Positions 13,198-27,765 of a stretch of DNA of 64,000 nucleotides are shown one piece after another. The stretch lies in NCBI GenBank assembly GCA_020465985.1, contig JAANYP010002947.1, forward strand, positions 1,093,501-1,157,500. The letters are read 5' to 3'. Both the position numbers and the translations under genes were made by a program. Origin of the DNA: Centrapalus pauciflorus (taxonomy: Eukaryota; Streptophyta; Magnoliopsida; Asterales; Asteraceae). The first letter of the stretch is position 1; every line of letters begins with the position of its first letter. The notes beneath the pieces are model-generated. The model had not been told where the DNA came from and ran no database searches. It was given only the letters and a program-made list of their open reading frames with translations.

Positions 13198-13871
13198 GGT
13201 TTATAAACCCTCTCTCCCCCCCTTAATTCCTAATGAAAAACCAAACGATTAAGATTTGCCATGCCATGTCTTTTCGTAGCTAGGATCAATGTCGAACGAA
13301 GTTTTGTTATTTTCATTTTTAGTTACCATCGCACGTTTTCGCAGTCTTGTAGATCGTACTGTATCATCCTAGATCATCATCATTATCATTATGAAAATCA
13401 GTTGCATCTCTTTGTTTTACAACATGTTAAGTTCTTTCCGGGGGAACATGCATTCTTGTTTTCCGTTTCTTTAAACACAAGGGGCTGCACCGACCACCGA
13501 ACATCTGGATCGTGGTCTGTTGGGCACAACACATTCCTAAACAAGATTGTTATTGGTCTTGAAACTTGTAGGGTCTCTATCTCTTTGTAATTTCATGAGT
13601 TTCCCTTTCTGCTTTCACTTTTTAGTCTTCAAAGCAAGCAGCTGGAATATTGCTGACCTACCTAATAATTAAGAAAGTGCCATTTTTCCTACATACTGCT
13701 ATAATTTCCCTTTTTTTCCTTCAATTTTTTTTTTTTTTTGAGGTTTTGAATTATTAGTTGTTAAAGGGGGGGGGGGGGAATGTTTTCCTACATTTTCATG
13801 TGGTTATATGCAGGGACTTTTCATAGATTTCGGAAGTCTTGTTCACATAATTGCAAAAGGGCATTGCTATG
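13198..13871 (+). other. LPLAT 3' untranslated region and short downstream spacer
   Basis: The first 350-400 bases are probably 3' UTR (T-rich, several weak AATAAA-like sites; the true end is unclear). Poly-T (about 13726-13739) and poly-G (about 13767-13778) runs follow. The copia LTR starts at 13872. Confidence 0.5.
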
Positions 13872-14896
13872 TGTAAGAATAGAGTGTCCGATACCAATTA
13901 TAAAATATAAGAAATGTATTACGAATTACAATTCAGAAATGAAATTACAATACACGTAAATAAATAAAATACGGAAATCAAAATTACAAGTAAAGGAAAT
14001 AACAATACTAAAAATTAAATTACAATACGAAAAAGAACGTTGAGTCTCGTATTAGACACGATTCCCTTAAAACAGATTCGAAGTTTGTTTCCCAGGGTAC
14101 AACGGCCAAAGCAGCGTGTACTGCCGGAGGTAACCAACTTGCCTGGAAAATCACGTGAATTGAATGTGTTCTTCGTTCTTGGAAGCAGCAACGTCTTGCC
14201 GTTAAAGTGCAAAAAGTTTCAAGAGTGCAAAGTGTTTTCCAAGTCTTTCAAGTGTGTTTTGGTGTTTGCATCTCCATCCCTTTTATAGGAGATGAGTTGT
14301 AACAACAAATTAATTATATTTAATTGTAGTAATAATAAAAAACCAATTTTTTTATTAATAATTAAACATAATAATTGTATTATTAAACCATGAGTTGTAA
14401 CAACAAATTAAATATAATAATTCTATCATTAAACCATTTCTGTAACGACTCTAGAATTGTCTAGATTCTTCCAAGACACGAACGCGGCTCACGCAAAAAA
14501 TACCTTATACAAAGTACGAGGCAAATGCAGACACACACAAGTTTGTTGATTTGCTACTGTTTGGACCCAAGATTTGTCTTGAAGTAACTTGTCATGCTTG
14601 TCAAGGTTCCTCCTTATAAACCACTCATGGTTTGGTCATTCTTCCTATGTGGGACAAGTTTTCACACTTTTAACTTGCATTTTTCCACATCAAACACCAA
14701 TCTTTAAGCATCGATATCTCATTCATCTTAGCTTCGTTTTGGACGTTCTTTATATCATTGTAATCCTCTCTTCAAGGAGAATACATACCCACAAAATATT
14801 ATTTCTATATCTCACAATTATTTATAATTATATTTGGTCCAAAAACATGGAAAATGCACTTTTTCCTTTGAAAAATTTACACTTTTTTTCCCAACA
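13872..14896 (-). repeat. 3' LTR of copia family A copy 2
   Basis: On the plus strand it runs from TGTAAGAATAGAG to TTCCCAACA. It is bordered inside by the polypurine tract (CCCCCAC on the plus strand at 14899-14905). Confidence 0.88.
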
Positions 14897-15463
14897 ATCC
14901 CCCACATGAATGAGAGATCGAGCGAAAACACATAAAATTCCAATATATTTTCAATGGTTGAAATCTTGCATAGGATAGGTAGGTGTAAACCTTTGAACCT
15001 TCCCTTATGAAATGCACTTAGCCTTCTAGCCGTCAGTAGAACTCGATGTCTTTGAACTGAGCTGCCATTTGTGAAGACGACAATACACTTCACACAAGAA
15101 TCTCCCTAACAAGGTTAACTCCTCATAGTCGTGTCCGTTATGGTTATGGAACACTAGCCTCGTTCTGCGAGAGCTACTAAGAATTGTGCCCTTACAATTC
15201 CACTCGAAGCGACCCCAATTCTCTCTCACATAGGTGATTTCTCCCGAATCATTAAAAGCATAAATGATTTCGACCGAATCATTATAAATGCTTAACCTCA
15301 TTGTCACTAAAATGATTTTCTTCTAGAAATCATATAGGAATGGACTAGGAGTTTTTCACAAACCCCCACAGTGACCACACTTTATTCATACAAATAGGTT
15401 GCCCTTTTGAACCAAGATCTTGGGATCTCCAGTCAACAAGGTAAGGTTTTCCTTCGTATAAAT
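14897..15463 (-). other. untranslated tail between pol stop and 3' LTR
   Basis: Matches 476-1086 of the sister copy in reverse complement. The extra copy of the polypurine tract seen there is missing here. No coding potential. Confidence 0.7.
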
Positions 15464-17090
15464 TTATTCATTCATGGGCTTTAGTCCCATTCCTTTTGAC
15501 GACTTCAAAACTAACTCTCTATTTAAGCCTTTTGTAAGCGGATCCGCAATGTTATCCTTTGACTTCACATAGTCAATAGTAATAACACCTGTTGAGAGTA
15601 GTTGTCGCATCGAATTATGGCGACGTCTAATATGCCATGACTTACCATTATACATTATGCTATGCGCTTTACCAATCGCAGATTGGCTATCACAATGTAT
15701 AGTAACGGCTGAAATAGGTTTCAGCCACTTTGGTATGTCTTCAATAAATTGACGTAACCATTCGGCTTCTTCACCACATTTATCTAATGCGATGAATTCA
15801 TATTTCATCGTAGATCTAGCTATCACTGTTTGCTTGGAAGACTTCCAAGAAATAGCAGCCCCACCAAGTGTAAATACATATCCACTTGTATATCTAGAAT
15901 CTTTTATATCAAATATCCAATTCGCATCGATGTATCCTTCTATCACAGCTGGATATCTCTCATAACGCAGTCCGTACTCTCGAGTATATCTCAAATACCG
16001 AAGTACTCGTATCACACTTTTCCAATGAATCCGACTCGGATTACTCGTGTACCTACTTAGCCTGCTTACAACATATGCTATGTTCGGTCTGGTACAAGAC
16101 ATTAAATACGTTAGGCTGCCTATAATTCTTGAGTATTCTAGTTGATTAACACTTTCACCTCTATTTTTATATAGATGTTGACTAGCGTCAATTGGATTTC
16201 TAGCTATACTAGAATCACCATTACTAAATTTCTCAAGAATTTTATCCACATAATGAGTTTGACTTAACACAAGACAATCTTGGGTTCGTGTGATTTTAAT
16301 ACCAAGAATCACTTCCGCTAAACCCATATCTTTCATGTCAAATTTGGATTTCAAAATCTCTTTCGTTGAATTAATCATTCTTTCGTTACTACCAACGATA
16401 AGCATATCGTCCACGTATAAACAAAGAATGACATATCCATGTTTTGTATCTTTCATGTACACACATTTGTCACACTCATTAATTTTGAATCCACATTCTA
16501 GCATGACGTGGTCAAACTTTTGATGTTATTGTTTGGGAGCTTGCTTCAAGCCATATAATGACTTAACAAGCCTACAAACATTCTTTCCACATCCGGGAGC
16601 GTTAAAACCCTCGTGTTGCTCCATGTAGATCTCCTCTTCTAAATCACCGTTTAGAAAAGCCGTATTCACATCCATTTGGTGCACTTCTAGATTTCTTATT
16701 GCGGCAATCGCAAGCACCAATCTAATGGATGTTATTCGCGTCACCGGCAAATATGTATCAAAGTAATCAACACCCTCCTTTTGTTCGTAACCTTTGATTA
16801 CCAAACGTGCTTTATATTTATCAATGGAACCATCAAGTTTCATTTTCCTCTTAAAAAGCCATCGGTAACCTAGTGATTTACAACCTTCTGGAAGGTCCAC
16901 TAGTTCCCAAGTATGATTTTGTAAAATTGACTCAATTTGACTCTTGATGGCTTCTTTCCATTGAGGTCCTTCAGAAGAAATTACCGCTTCTCGGTAAGTT
17001 TTGGGTTCATTTTCAACCATGTAAGTAACAAAATCATCTCCATATGATTTTTCTACCCTTTTTCTTTTACTTTTTCTAGGCTCAACCCTT
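15464..17090 (-). pseudogene. copia pol: reverse transcriptase and RNase H part (broken)
   Basis: Two open stretches (16526-17020 and 15464-16504) lie in one frame, separated by a nonsense codon at about 16523-16525, where copia RTs normally have tryptophan after the KQAPKQ text. The upstream part holds the RT start (KARLVIKGYEQKEGVDYFDTY). The downstream part holds the active-site LYVDDMLIVGS near 16400, then RNase H (GYIDANW near 15920, HCDSQSAI near 15690, DNIADPLTKGL near 15550). RT copies the element RNA and RNase H degrades the template. The frame is also shifted relative to integrase near 17090. The enzyme cannot be made as one chain, so the copy is dead unless helped in trans. Confidence 0.9.
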
Positions 17091-18713
17091 CTCTTTTAGG
17101 TTGTCCTAATGTCTCATTTTGGACATTTTCGTCAATCGATTTAAACGAACTAGCACGATCCTTTTGTAAACAAGGAAATATATTCTCAAAGAAGGATGCA
17201 TTCCTTGATTCTATGATGGTATTCTTGTGAATTTCTGGATTTTTAAACTCATACACAAGAAACCGATAGGCACTACTATGATGTGCATAACCAATAAATA
17301 TGCAATCAACCATTTTAGGTCCTATCTTTTGAGCATTAGGTGCCGGTACAACAACCTTTGCTAGGCACCCCCACACTCGCAAGTACTTATAGGATGACTC
17401 TCTTCCCATCCAAAGTTCATACGATGTTTTGTCCATTTTCTTGTAGGGTATCTTATTCAAAAGATAAGTAGCCGAGAGGATAGCTTCCCCCACATTTCTT
17501 GGCTCATTCCCGAACTAAGTAACATGGCATTCACCATTTCTTTCAATGTTCGGTTCTTTCTTTCCGCAATTCCATTTTGTTGAGGTGAGTAAGGAACGGT
17601 GAATTCGTTTCGGATTCCATGTTGAGCACATAAATTCGCGAAAGGTGACACATATTCACCACCTCGATCACTTCTTACAACCTTAATTTTTTTGTTGAGT
17701 TGGTTCTCAACCTCTTGTTTGTATAAAACAATCTTATCAATTGCTTCATCTTTACTTTTCATTAAGTAAACATAGCAATATCTAGTACAATCATCAATAA
17801 ACGTGATGAAGTACTTATTACCACCTCTCGTAGGAATGGATTTTAAATCACACACATCCGTGTGAATCATATCAAGTGGTTCAGTTATTTTTTCAACCGA
17901 TTGGAAAGACGATCTTGTAAGTTTGGCTTCAACACAAGTTTGACATTTATAATTTGAATCAATATGAAAAGATGGAAAACAATTTAACTTAATTAAACGA
18001 CGTAAAGAATAAAAATTGACATGTCCAAGACGACCATGCCATACATTAGAAGACTCTGTCAAATAAACAGAATTTGTAGTCGTTTTATCAAAATTGCTTT
18101 TCAAAATCATCAAATTTATTTTGAACATTCCATTCAAAGCAAAACCTTCTCCAACAAAATGACCATTCTTGGTCAAAACAAATTTATTCGATTCAAAAAC
18201 CATTTTAAATCCAAACTTGTTTAACAGCCATCCGGAAACCAAATTCTTTCGAATTTCCGATACATACAAAACATTTGTCAACTTAAGATCTTTCCCGGAT
18301 GTCATCTTGAAGATCACATCGTCTTCACCTTTGACATCAACCGTATCAAAGTTTCCCATGAAGATCTTTTTTCCATTAACTACTTTCAAAGTAGTAAACA
18401 AACTTTTCTCCGAACACACATGTCGGGTAGAACCAGTGTCAATCCACCATTCATTCGGTTCAGATTTTACCAATTCTACATCAGAAACCATTGCGGTGAT
18501 ATTCACATTCATCACACTTGCAACTTCACCGTTGCCTTCAAGAACCACGCATGGTTCAAGATCTAAATCAGAAAACAATTTTGATTTCTCAATATGATTG
18601 GCAAAATTATTCTCATTTTGAACTCCAATCAAATTAACCATTTTCTTAATCGATGGTTTAGCAATAAATGTTATAATTGAAGTCATCGGGCGTGACACAA
18701 TTCCATCTAACAT
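17053..18713 (-). pseudogene. copia pol: protease and integrase part (broken)
   Basis: The upstream open stretch (17457-18713) holds the protease motif WWIDTGSTRHVC near 18430, a GAG-pre-integrase segment (VWHGRLGHVNF), and integrase with HTDVCDL (first Asp, near 17850), RSDRGGEY (second Asp, near 17670) and PQQNGIAERKNRT (Glu, near 17570). A run of five G near 17490 appears to have gained one base, moving the frame to 17053-17493 (AILSATYLLNKIPYKK), which itself shifts again near 17090. Integrase inserts the cDNA into the genome and protease matures the polyprotein. The first ATG at 18713 follows a stop by a few codons and is probably not a natural start. Confidence 0.88.
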
Positions 18714-19352
18714 TTCAATTTTTCTTTAACATCTAAAGAAAATAAATTCTTTATAATTTTAAATAAAGAAAATTTTGACTTTATAATAAAATTACACTTA
18801 TATTTTAAACAATGTCAAATCCTTCAATTTACTAAACTTGAATCAACCGTTCATTTTAATCAGTTTATAACAAAATTAATTTTTTTTATTATAACCAATT
18901 TTATTACTAAAATTAAAAATTGAATCTGCCGTTCAATTTAACACCAAAGTGATAACACCAAAGTGAAGAATGAATCAACCGTTCATTCAAACACTTATAA
19001 CCCGAACGAGAACAATAACAAATTTTATATTAAAAGTTAAAATTGAATCATCCGTTCAATACTTAAGAAACCAAAAGTGAATAATCGAATCTGCCGTTTA
19101 AATTAAACACTTAATCAAGACTGTTGCAAAAATTAAATCCGTCTCGAAACCAAAACTCGTTTGTAGCGAAACCGAAATAATTAAATGAAATGGAAACACA
19201 ATTGCTTCGAGACAAAACTCGTTTGAATCGAAACCAATAATGTAATAGAAATTTTTACTTCGATACAAAACTTGTTTGAATCGAAGAAACAATTTCTCTA
19301 AAATTCATTATTTTATAACCAGTATCGTGGTTGTAAAAATATATTTTAAGAT
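18714..19352 (-). other. leader of copia family A copy 2; gag missing
   Basis: Only about 640 AT-rich bases separate the protease frame from the 5' LTR, and no gag or CCHC zinc-knuckle text is found. A degenerate phrase (AATTGAATC...CCGTTCA on the plus strand) recurs several times between about 18830 and 19110. A canonical TGGTATCAGAGC primer site is not seen next to the LTR. A gag deletion is the simplest reading. Confidence 0.65.
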
Positions 19353-20419
19353 TGTAGGAATAGAGTGCCCGATACCAATTATAAAATATAAGAAATGTAT
19401 TACCAATTACAATTCAGAAATGAAATTACAATACACGGAAATAAATAAAATACAGAATTCAAAATTACAAGTAAAGGAAATAACAATACTGAAAATTAAA
19501 TTACAATACGAAAAAGAAGGTTGAGTCTCGTGTTAGACACGATTCCCTTAAAACAGATTCGAAGTCTGTTTCCCAGGGTACAACAGCCAAAGCAGCGTGT
19601 ACTGCCGGAGGTAACCAATTTGCCTGAAAAATCACGTGAATTGAAGGTGTTCTTCGTTCTTGGAAGCAGCAACGTCTTGCCGTTAAAGTGCAAAAAGTTT
19701 CAAGAAAGCAAAGTGTTTTCCAAGTCTTTCAAGTGTGTTTTGGTGTTTGCATCTCCAACCCTTTTATAGGAGATGAGTTGTAACAACAAATTAATTATAT
19801 TTAATTGTAATAATAAAAAAACCAATTTTTCATTAATAATTAAACATAATAATTGTATTATTAAACCATGAGTTTTAACAACAAATTAAATATATTTAAT
19901 TGTAATAAAAAAAATATTTTTTTATTAATAACTAAATATAATAATTATATCATTAAACCATTTCTATAACGGCTCTAGAATTATCTAGATTCGTCCAAGA
20001 CACGAAGGCGGCCCACGCAAAAAATAACTTATACAAAGTACGAGGCAAATGCGAACACACACAAGTTTAATGATTTGCTACTGTTTGGACCCAAGATTTG
20101 TCTTGAAGTAACTTGTGATGCTTGTCAAGGTTCCGTCTTATAAACCACTCATGGTTTGGTCATTCTTCCTATGTGGGACAAGTTTTCACACTTTTAACTT
20201 GCATTTTCCCACATCAAACACTAATCTTTGAGCATCGATATCTCATTCATCTTAACTTCGTTTTGGACGTTCTTTATATCGTTGTAATCCTCTCTTCAAG
20301 GAGAATACATACCCACAGAATATTAACTATATATCTCACAATTATATATAATTATATTTGGTCCAATAATATGGAAAATACACTTTTTCCTTTGAAAAAT
20401 TTACACTTTTTTCCCAACA
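19353..20419 (-). repeat. 5' LTR of copia family A copy 2
   Basis: On the plus strand it runs from TGTAGGAATAGAG to TTTCCCAACA. It aligns with 13872-14896, with scattered substitutions and small indels. Confidence 0.88.
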
Positions 20420-23400
20420 CTATATGTACATCCTTCGAACTCTCCCATAAGCTTTACTAATATATCCCCTTATTAATCCCCCTCTCACGTTAAAAGGGGG
20501 TGTATGATTAGAAAAATACACTCATTGACATTGCTATACGTATACCTTTTAGCCCCTTAAAAACGATTTTTTAGGTAAATTGGGTAATTGATATTAAGAA
20601 TGAATTTTGATGTGTAAGTTAGAGGTTGTGAATAACATATATTATGCATTTGGCGGAATTTCATTGTAACACATCCACCATGACATGTACGCAGCGAAGG
20701 CTAGAAGATCTGAAAACTATGAACCCTAACTTCTTTGTGATTTTCAAACCTTATAAAATCAGAAGCCTTATGCGGTCGAGCCTTTTGCACATGCTCAAAG
20801 ACGACCCTACTTATATGCTTATTGAGCTTCGAGAACTCAAATAAGCAATACGATGTTTCGTTTAAGTTGAAAAAAAGGTACAAAAACTGCCTTTTGTGGT
20901 TGGGTTTTTGCCCTATCTGCGTAAAACGACAAATACCCTTGTTCTTTTCGAAGCATGCATGTTGGTGAGTTTTGCTGCGTATGGGGAACAAAACGCCTTG
21001 CACCCCCATCGCAAAACCAAACATCCATTAAGGCGTTATTCGAAAATCAGGTTTTGAAAACCACGTTTTACAAAACTAGAGTCGAATTTGTTTTTCTAAA
21101 ATGGCCTATAGAGGCCTTAAAAAGTGCTTTGAAAACACTATTAAAGTATTAAACTCTATGTTGCATTTTCAAAACTCATACGTCGATGAGTAGCTTCGTA
21201 ATGTTCAGAGCTAGATAATTTTTGTCTTATTCCAAAATATATATTTGACCTATTTAGCATGCCACTAACCGGTAAACAGTGGAGTGATCTAAACAAGAAA
21301 AAAGAAAGTCCATGAAAATTGAAAAAGAAATTTGGTGTTTTTTTAATAATAAACTAGTTGAGAAACTAATTGTTTTACCTATTAAGTAGGTAGCAGATTA
21401 AAAATATATAGTTTTGAATAAGACAAACTTTGTTTAGGGACGTAAATACTCGGAAAAAAATTCCAGTGACTTAATCAATAATTGCATGAAAGTATCCGTG
21501 AGGTTTTTTCAATATTATTTATTTATATTGTTAATATTGAAAAAACTACATCAACTTTTCTCGTTTTTTAAATATATATTTTTGACATGCTATCGGCTTA
21601 ACAGTTAAAAACAACCTATAAACACAAAAGGTTAGGAACTTAACTGTTAAAATGAGTAAAGACGGTGACTTTATTTCAATATTGATCAGGTAAAAAAATA
21701 AAGATTATTTGTTTGATAACTAGTTAAATAGGTCAAGTATATAATTTTGAATAACATAGAAATAGTGTATGGCCTTCGATAATAAGAAAAAAAACTTTAG
21801 GAATTTAATCACGAAAATGAAAAAACTTGATTGGGTTTTTTTCAATATTAACTTTATTTATATTGTGAAATTAATTTTTTTTTAATTTATGAAATCAGTT
21901 AAACCTTATTTGTTGTATTTGGGTTTTAGTAATTAAAAGCAGGAGTCTCATTCTTGTTCTACTGTAAAGTGGTCTAAATGGTCCCCATGATGCTAGAATG
22001 AAGTGTTAACTCACATGTGGTGTTTCTCGTTACTCATGTTTCTTCATAAATACTCACTATTCACAATACCAAATCAAGTTCTTGTTATATGTATATAAAA
22101 CAAGGGGTGTGTAAGGATATAAAGTTGAATCGAACAAAAAAAATGATGAAAAATTGAAATCAAGAATAGAATAAATGAATGGTATCAGGCTATCGGCATG
22201 GCCCTGGACTTTTGGTTTTTCATAACTTTTACGATGTGAAAGATAAAAAAATGGATTAAATTGTAACCGAAAAAGAAATAGTTGGAATTGAAACCAAATC
22301 GAATGGTGTTTGTTTAGGTTCGGTTTGGTCCAATCCCAAGTTCTGCTTTTCTTTAAACCAGCCCAAAAGGTTCATACCCAACAAAATAAAAAGGACAAAG
22401 CGAGTGAGCGAAGGCAAGCGATAGTCAAGGTAGGCTGGGGTTGAAGGTTTGTTAAATCAAGGTTGTGAAGATCGAGAGAACGAAATATTATCTGAATTGT
22501 TTATGTCTTTGCAAGAGTGGATTAGCCCATATGTTTACATGTTTAATTTAACAAAATGGATTCATTTATAAATTTTTAATTTTTAACTTAAGTAAAAGTA
22601 GGGCTGGATCGAAATCTTAATATTCTACAATAGATCTTACGAATGTAACTAAGATCCTACCATGGATCCACTTGTTTTTGCTGATCATGATCGTAAGATC
22701 TGAAGATTAAGATTAGGATTGTCAACAACCACGTGTTAAGTTGTTGTGAATGAACCATTTGAAGAATTGTAACCCATCATCTTTTGAAGGCAATGACAGG
22801 TTTCATTGTTGATGCCGAAGATATATATTGTGTAACTCATCGTTAAGTGACATGTTGATGTTTGATCATTGGATTTACATTACGGATTTCCTATCTGTAA
22901 AATTCACCAAACAATTAATTTCTAAAATCATGACACGTATGGTATCAGTGATCTCTCATATTTTGATGACCATAAAAATGATATTGATATGATGACTACG
23001 AAGGTATAACGATGAATCTTTTGCTACCGGGATGTATTTGTTTCTTGAAATGTTCAGTTTTGTCTTTCTTAGTTGTTTTTGCTCCTCAAATAGTTTTTTT
23101 ATACTCTTATTAATGTATCACCTTTTGCTTTGTTATTTAGTTATTATTAAATCTCATTTTACATGATAGAGTTACATCTAATGTCATATGTTTGTTTTGT
23201 TACTATAAGTTGTTATAATAATGAACTTACAAGCAATAAAACATGGAAAAGAAATTCCAAAGAAAAACCCATACATTCAAAAAAATAAAACAAATAAAAA
23301 AATGTTGGGAGTACAAATACATATTGATATTTTTATAGCTGGTTATTCAAAAATTATAGTAATCATTTTGAGACTATGAAAATAAAAAATAAAATAATAT

Positions 23401-23663
23401 ATTATAGATTTATAATAATAGATCCAACCAATTCTCTTAGGACCTACTTGCATGATCCATGTGGATGAGTTAAATTTAAACAAATAAAAATCAAACTACA
23501 TTACTATAAAAAAAGTGTGTTACTAAATAACTAGGAGATAGATATGATCATATCATATGAAATATCCAACCTTGCCTTAGTATATAAGGCAACACAAAAG
23601 AATCTTGAAGAAAAAACATACAAGTCACATGTTTTGGTCTTATTATCTTATTTTAAAAGGTTA
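20420..23663. other. intergenic, no gene recognised
   Basis: AT-rich DNA. Short opposing frames at about 20640-21150 have no recognisable motif, and codon use is not persuasive. 22080-22400 contains scattered GGTTCGGTTTGG text like the ends of hAT-type MITEs. I see nothing else to annotate. Confidence 0.5.
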
Positions 23664-23930
23664 AGAAAATGTATTGATATAGTACAAAAACTGTTTTTTA
23701 CCCATATGATACGTGTACGTTAGTTTTCTGTTTCAATATGATACATTTTTACATAGTGTCCGGTTTTTCATACATATATATTCCGGCTTTCCAACCGGAC
23801 TTTATATAAGAATGTGTCATATTATAAGCAAAAACTAAAGTACATGTACCATATGAGTGTGGAAAAAAAATTTCATGTACCATATGAGTAAGAAAAAAAG
23901 TTTATATATAACATCGATACATTTAAAAAT
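23664..23930. repeat. short MITE with inverted arms
   Basis: The left arm (CCCATATGATACGTGTACGT near 23700, then AATATGATACATT) returns as the reverse complement at about 23810-23860 (AATGTGTCATATT, GTACATGTACCATATGAG). The centre has GTCCGG...CCGGAC arms. The CATGTACCATATGAGT phrase is duplicated at the right end (about 23843 and 23875). Confidence 0.6.
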
Positions 23931-24162
23931 ACGTTGGTATTGTGCGATCTTAACCTTATTTTAAAAAGAAACTGTTATAATTTTGAAGGACAAATGAGTC
24001 ATATCTACATTTGTATTTTAAAAAAATGATAATAATACAACATCCTTAAAATATCTCTTTTTGAAAATCTTAATGTAAGATTTTGTTAGGTGTTATTACA
24101 AGAATTTTTAAGAATAAGTTTAGCATACACTATGTAAACTCACCTGCAAATAAAATGATAAA

Positions 24163-24639
24163 AGAGTTTATTGCGTCAAAAGATAATCTACTGTCACATT
24201 TTTTTTTCAATATGGGTAGCATACTAATTTTTTTCTATTTAAGGTAAACTATTTTCCAAATCAATTCAGTCAAGGTAACCATATCGGGTTTGAAAGGTAA
24301 AAACTACTGACGTGACAATTTCTTTGTTCATTCAACTTTTTTTTTATACAAAAATGATAGTTTAATTGTTATATGATGTGTCTATTTTGTACAATTTAAT
24401 TTTTTTTTAAATACCTTGCTATTTTGAGTAAATTTGAAAATAATTAATCAATATTAGAACTTAAAAAAACTGATAACTGGATAAAGAAAATGTTATGTCA
24501 GTTCTTTTTACCTTTCAATTCGATAAGATAACATTGATTTACTTGATTTGAAAAGTATGTTACCTTAAATAAAAAAATTAGTATGTTACCCAGATTGAAA
24601 AAACAATAACAAAATATTACCTTCTGACGTAATTAAACC
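24163..24639. mobile_element. Mutator-like MITE (foldback), 9-bp target duplication
   Basis: The two arms are long inverted copies, from the ends (TTATTGCGTCAAAAG on the left, its relative CTTCTGACGTAATTAA on the right) to the TACTGACGTGAC / GTTATGTCAGT blocks. AATGATAAA flanks both sides (24154-24162 and 24640-24648), a perfect 9-bp duplication as made by Mutator-like transposases. No coding frame. Relatives lie at 3036-3470 and, as a half copy, at 5795-5975. Confidence 0.78.
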
Positions 24640-24648
24640 AATGATAAA

Positions 24649-25404
24649 CAATAAGCATATTTAAATAAACAAAATTCAAGTACAAACACTTACAATTAAA
24701 TAATGTTAAAATTAAAACTTTATAAGTTTCGTTTGATAATTAATAAAGCTAAGTATATAAGATTTTTTTTTAGACATGGACCCCTAAATATTGATGGGCC
24801 CCGCAGGTTGTCCTTGCTAAGGGTCGACCCTGATCGCATAAAATCTTAAGAACAGAATGATATTCTATTTAAGGTGGGATAATCTTTTTCTATATCTTGT
24901 AATTTATATTAAAGGTTCATTTTATATCACATTAATAAAGTATCTAAAGTTCAAATACTATATCAATAGTTCAATACAACTTATAAGAGTTTAGACTACT
25001 TAACCGAGTTATTAAATTTATATGTTTATGAGTTTTAAACTATTGAAGTCGATTTACTTCATAAAATCTACTTTTTCGCAAAATAAGAAATCGAATGGTT
25101 AATTTTCAAAAAAAAAAACTATTTATAAGATCATATAATAGATATTGAGATTCTAATCAGGATTCTATGCTTTGATAGATCATATGTAGCACACATTGTC
25201 TTTGATTAAGATCGTAAAATCTAATGATAATGATATCTAGAGCAACATTTTAACCACGAACACTTAAAAAGTAATATCTAATTGTCAAACATAGGAACTT
25301 CATTTTAGATTTTTTTAACGACTATAATAACACAATATAAAAATTATCAATGATTACAATGTATTTTTATTTTGTTTTCAATATTAGAAAATTGTTACCA
25401 AAAG
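24649..25404. other. intergenic, nothing recognised
   Basis: AT-rich. One GGGTCGACCCT palindrome near 24822 resembles the inner part of the hAT-type end at 51134, but no partner end was found. Confidence 0.45.
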
Positions 25405-25480
25405 ACTTGTAGCTTAATGGTATCAAAGTGTTAACATGAATGTCATGTCAGGAGTTCGAGTTTCACGGTGTGCATATGTT
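25405..25480 (+). repeat. tRNA-like SINE head (Pol III A and B boxes)
   Basis: TAGCTTAATGG (25410-25420) fits the A-box consensus. AGTTCGAGTTT (25453-25463) fits the B-box consensus, 33 bases further on, the spacing of tRNA-derived promoters. The segment does not fold as a clean tRNA, so a SINE remnant is more likely than a tRNA gene. The 3' end could not be placed. Confidence 0.5.
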
Positions 25481-26289
25481 ATTATTAATAATACTTTTCT
25501 ATTTAATATGAAAAAATATTACATAAAAAATACATTTCTATTATCCATAAAACAAATAAAAGGAATATAATTAATATTTAACCAATTCATCACATAATAA
25601 GGAATATATACATGACATGTGGAAAGGATAAGAGGAAAATCATTATTATATGAAATTAATAATTTTGAATTTGAAAAAGAAATGTTTTTATTAATTTATA
25701 TATACGTGGCATAATTGAAGATAAATGGTCACGTGAAGTCACGTGAGAATTCATGAATGTTTGCTGTAGCAAATTCAATCAGGCATGCTTGGCATTGTGC
25801 ACAATGGAGGATTCCTTCATTATTAGAATATGCATCCACAGCCAATAACAAGGGCCAATCCCATCATTATCTTCGGTTTTATCGATCAACAGTTAACATT
25901 ATGTATGTAAATCTTACAATTAATGTATTTTTCAGAACATCTGAATAAATAAATGACAGTAGATCGTAATGTAGACATTACTTCATGGAATTCTGTAAGA
26001 AAATATTATTAAAAAACGTAATTTCCCTAGTCTTTGTATCAATGGATATTTGAAAAGAATAATTCGTCATATATCGTATTTAAATATCGATGACAGAGTA
26101 TATCATTTTTTGTATTTGTGTAAAGAAAGCCATGTAAATATGTGAAATCGTGAGTCAATCGGATTAACTTTGTTACACGTTAACCATGTGTTAGATATTC
26201 GACATAACCTCGAGTATTACATGTTTAGAGATCAAAACTCAAACAATCGAAGTGAAGGAAACATGAAATTTGTTTAGGGTTTAATGAGA
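25481..26289. other. intergenic, nothing recognised
   Basis: AT-rich, with a slightly less AT-rich patch at 25745-25880. No gene or mobile-element ends seen. Confidence 0.4.
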
Positions 26290-26297
26290 GAATTTGT

Positions 26298-27708
<1,411 letters not shown>

Positions 27709-27765
27709 GAATTTGTTTACAAACTTGTTATTACTCCGATAGAATTGGTTTAGGTAGTGCTTGCA

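Larger units (their letters stand above)
13872..20419 (-). mobile_element. Ty1/copia retrotransposon, family A copy 2 (defective)
   Basis: A two-LTR element on the minus strand: 5' LTR 19353-20419, 3' LTR 13872-14896. The flanking pentamers are CTATG (13867-13871) and CTATA (20420-20424), a target duplication with one mismatch. It has a protease-to-RNase H region but no recognisable gag. Pol is broken by two frameshifts and a stop. It is the inverted sister of the element at 1-2221, with the LPLAT gene between them. Confidence 0.93.

Noticed and set aside
20644..21152. Overlapping frames on both strands after copia copy 2
   Set aside because: Short, no recognised motif, no splice context; the frames on opposite strands are mutually exclusive.
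24770..24840. hAT-like terminal text (GGGTCGACCCT)
   Set aside because: Only one end is seen; no partner end or target duplication could be found.
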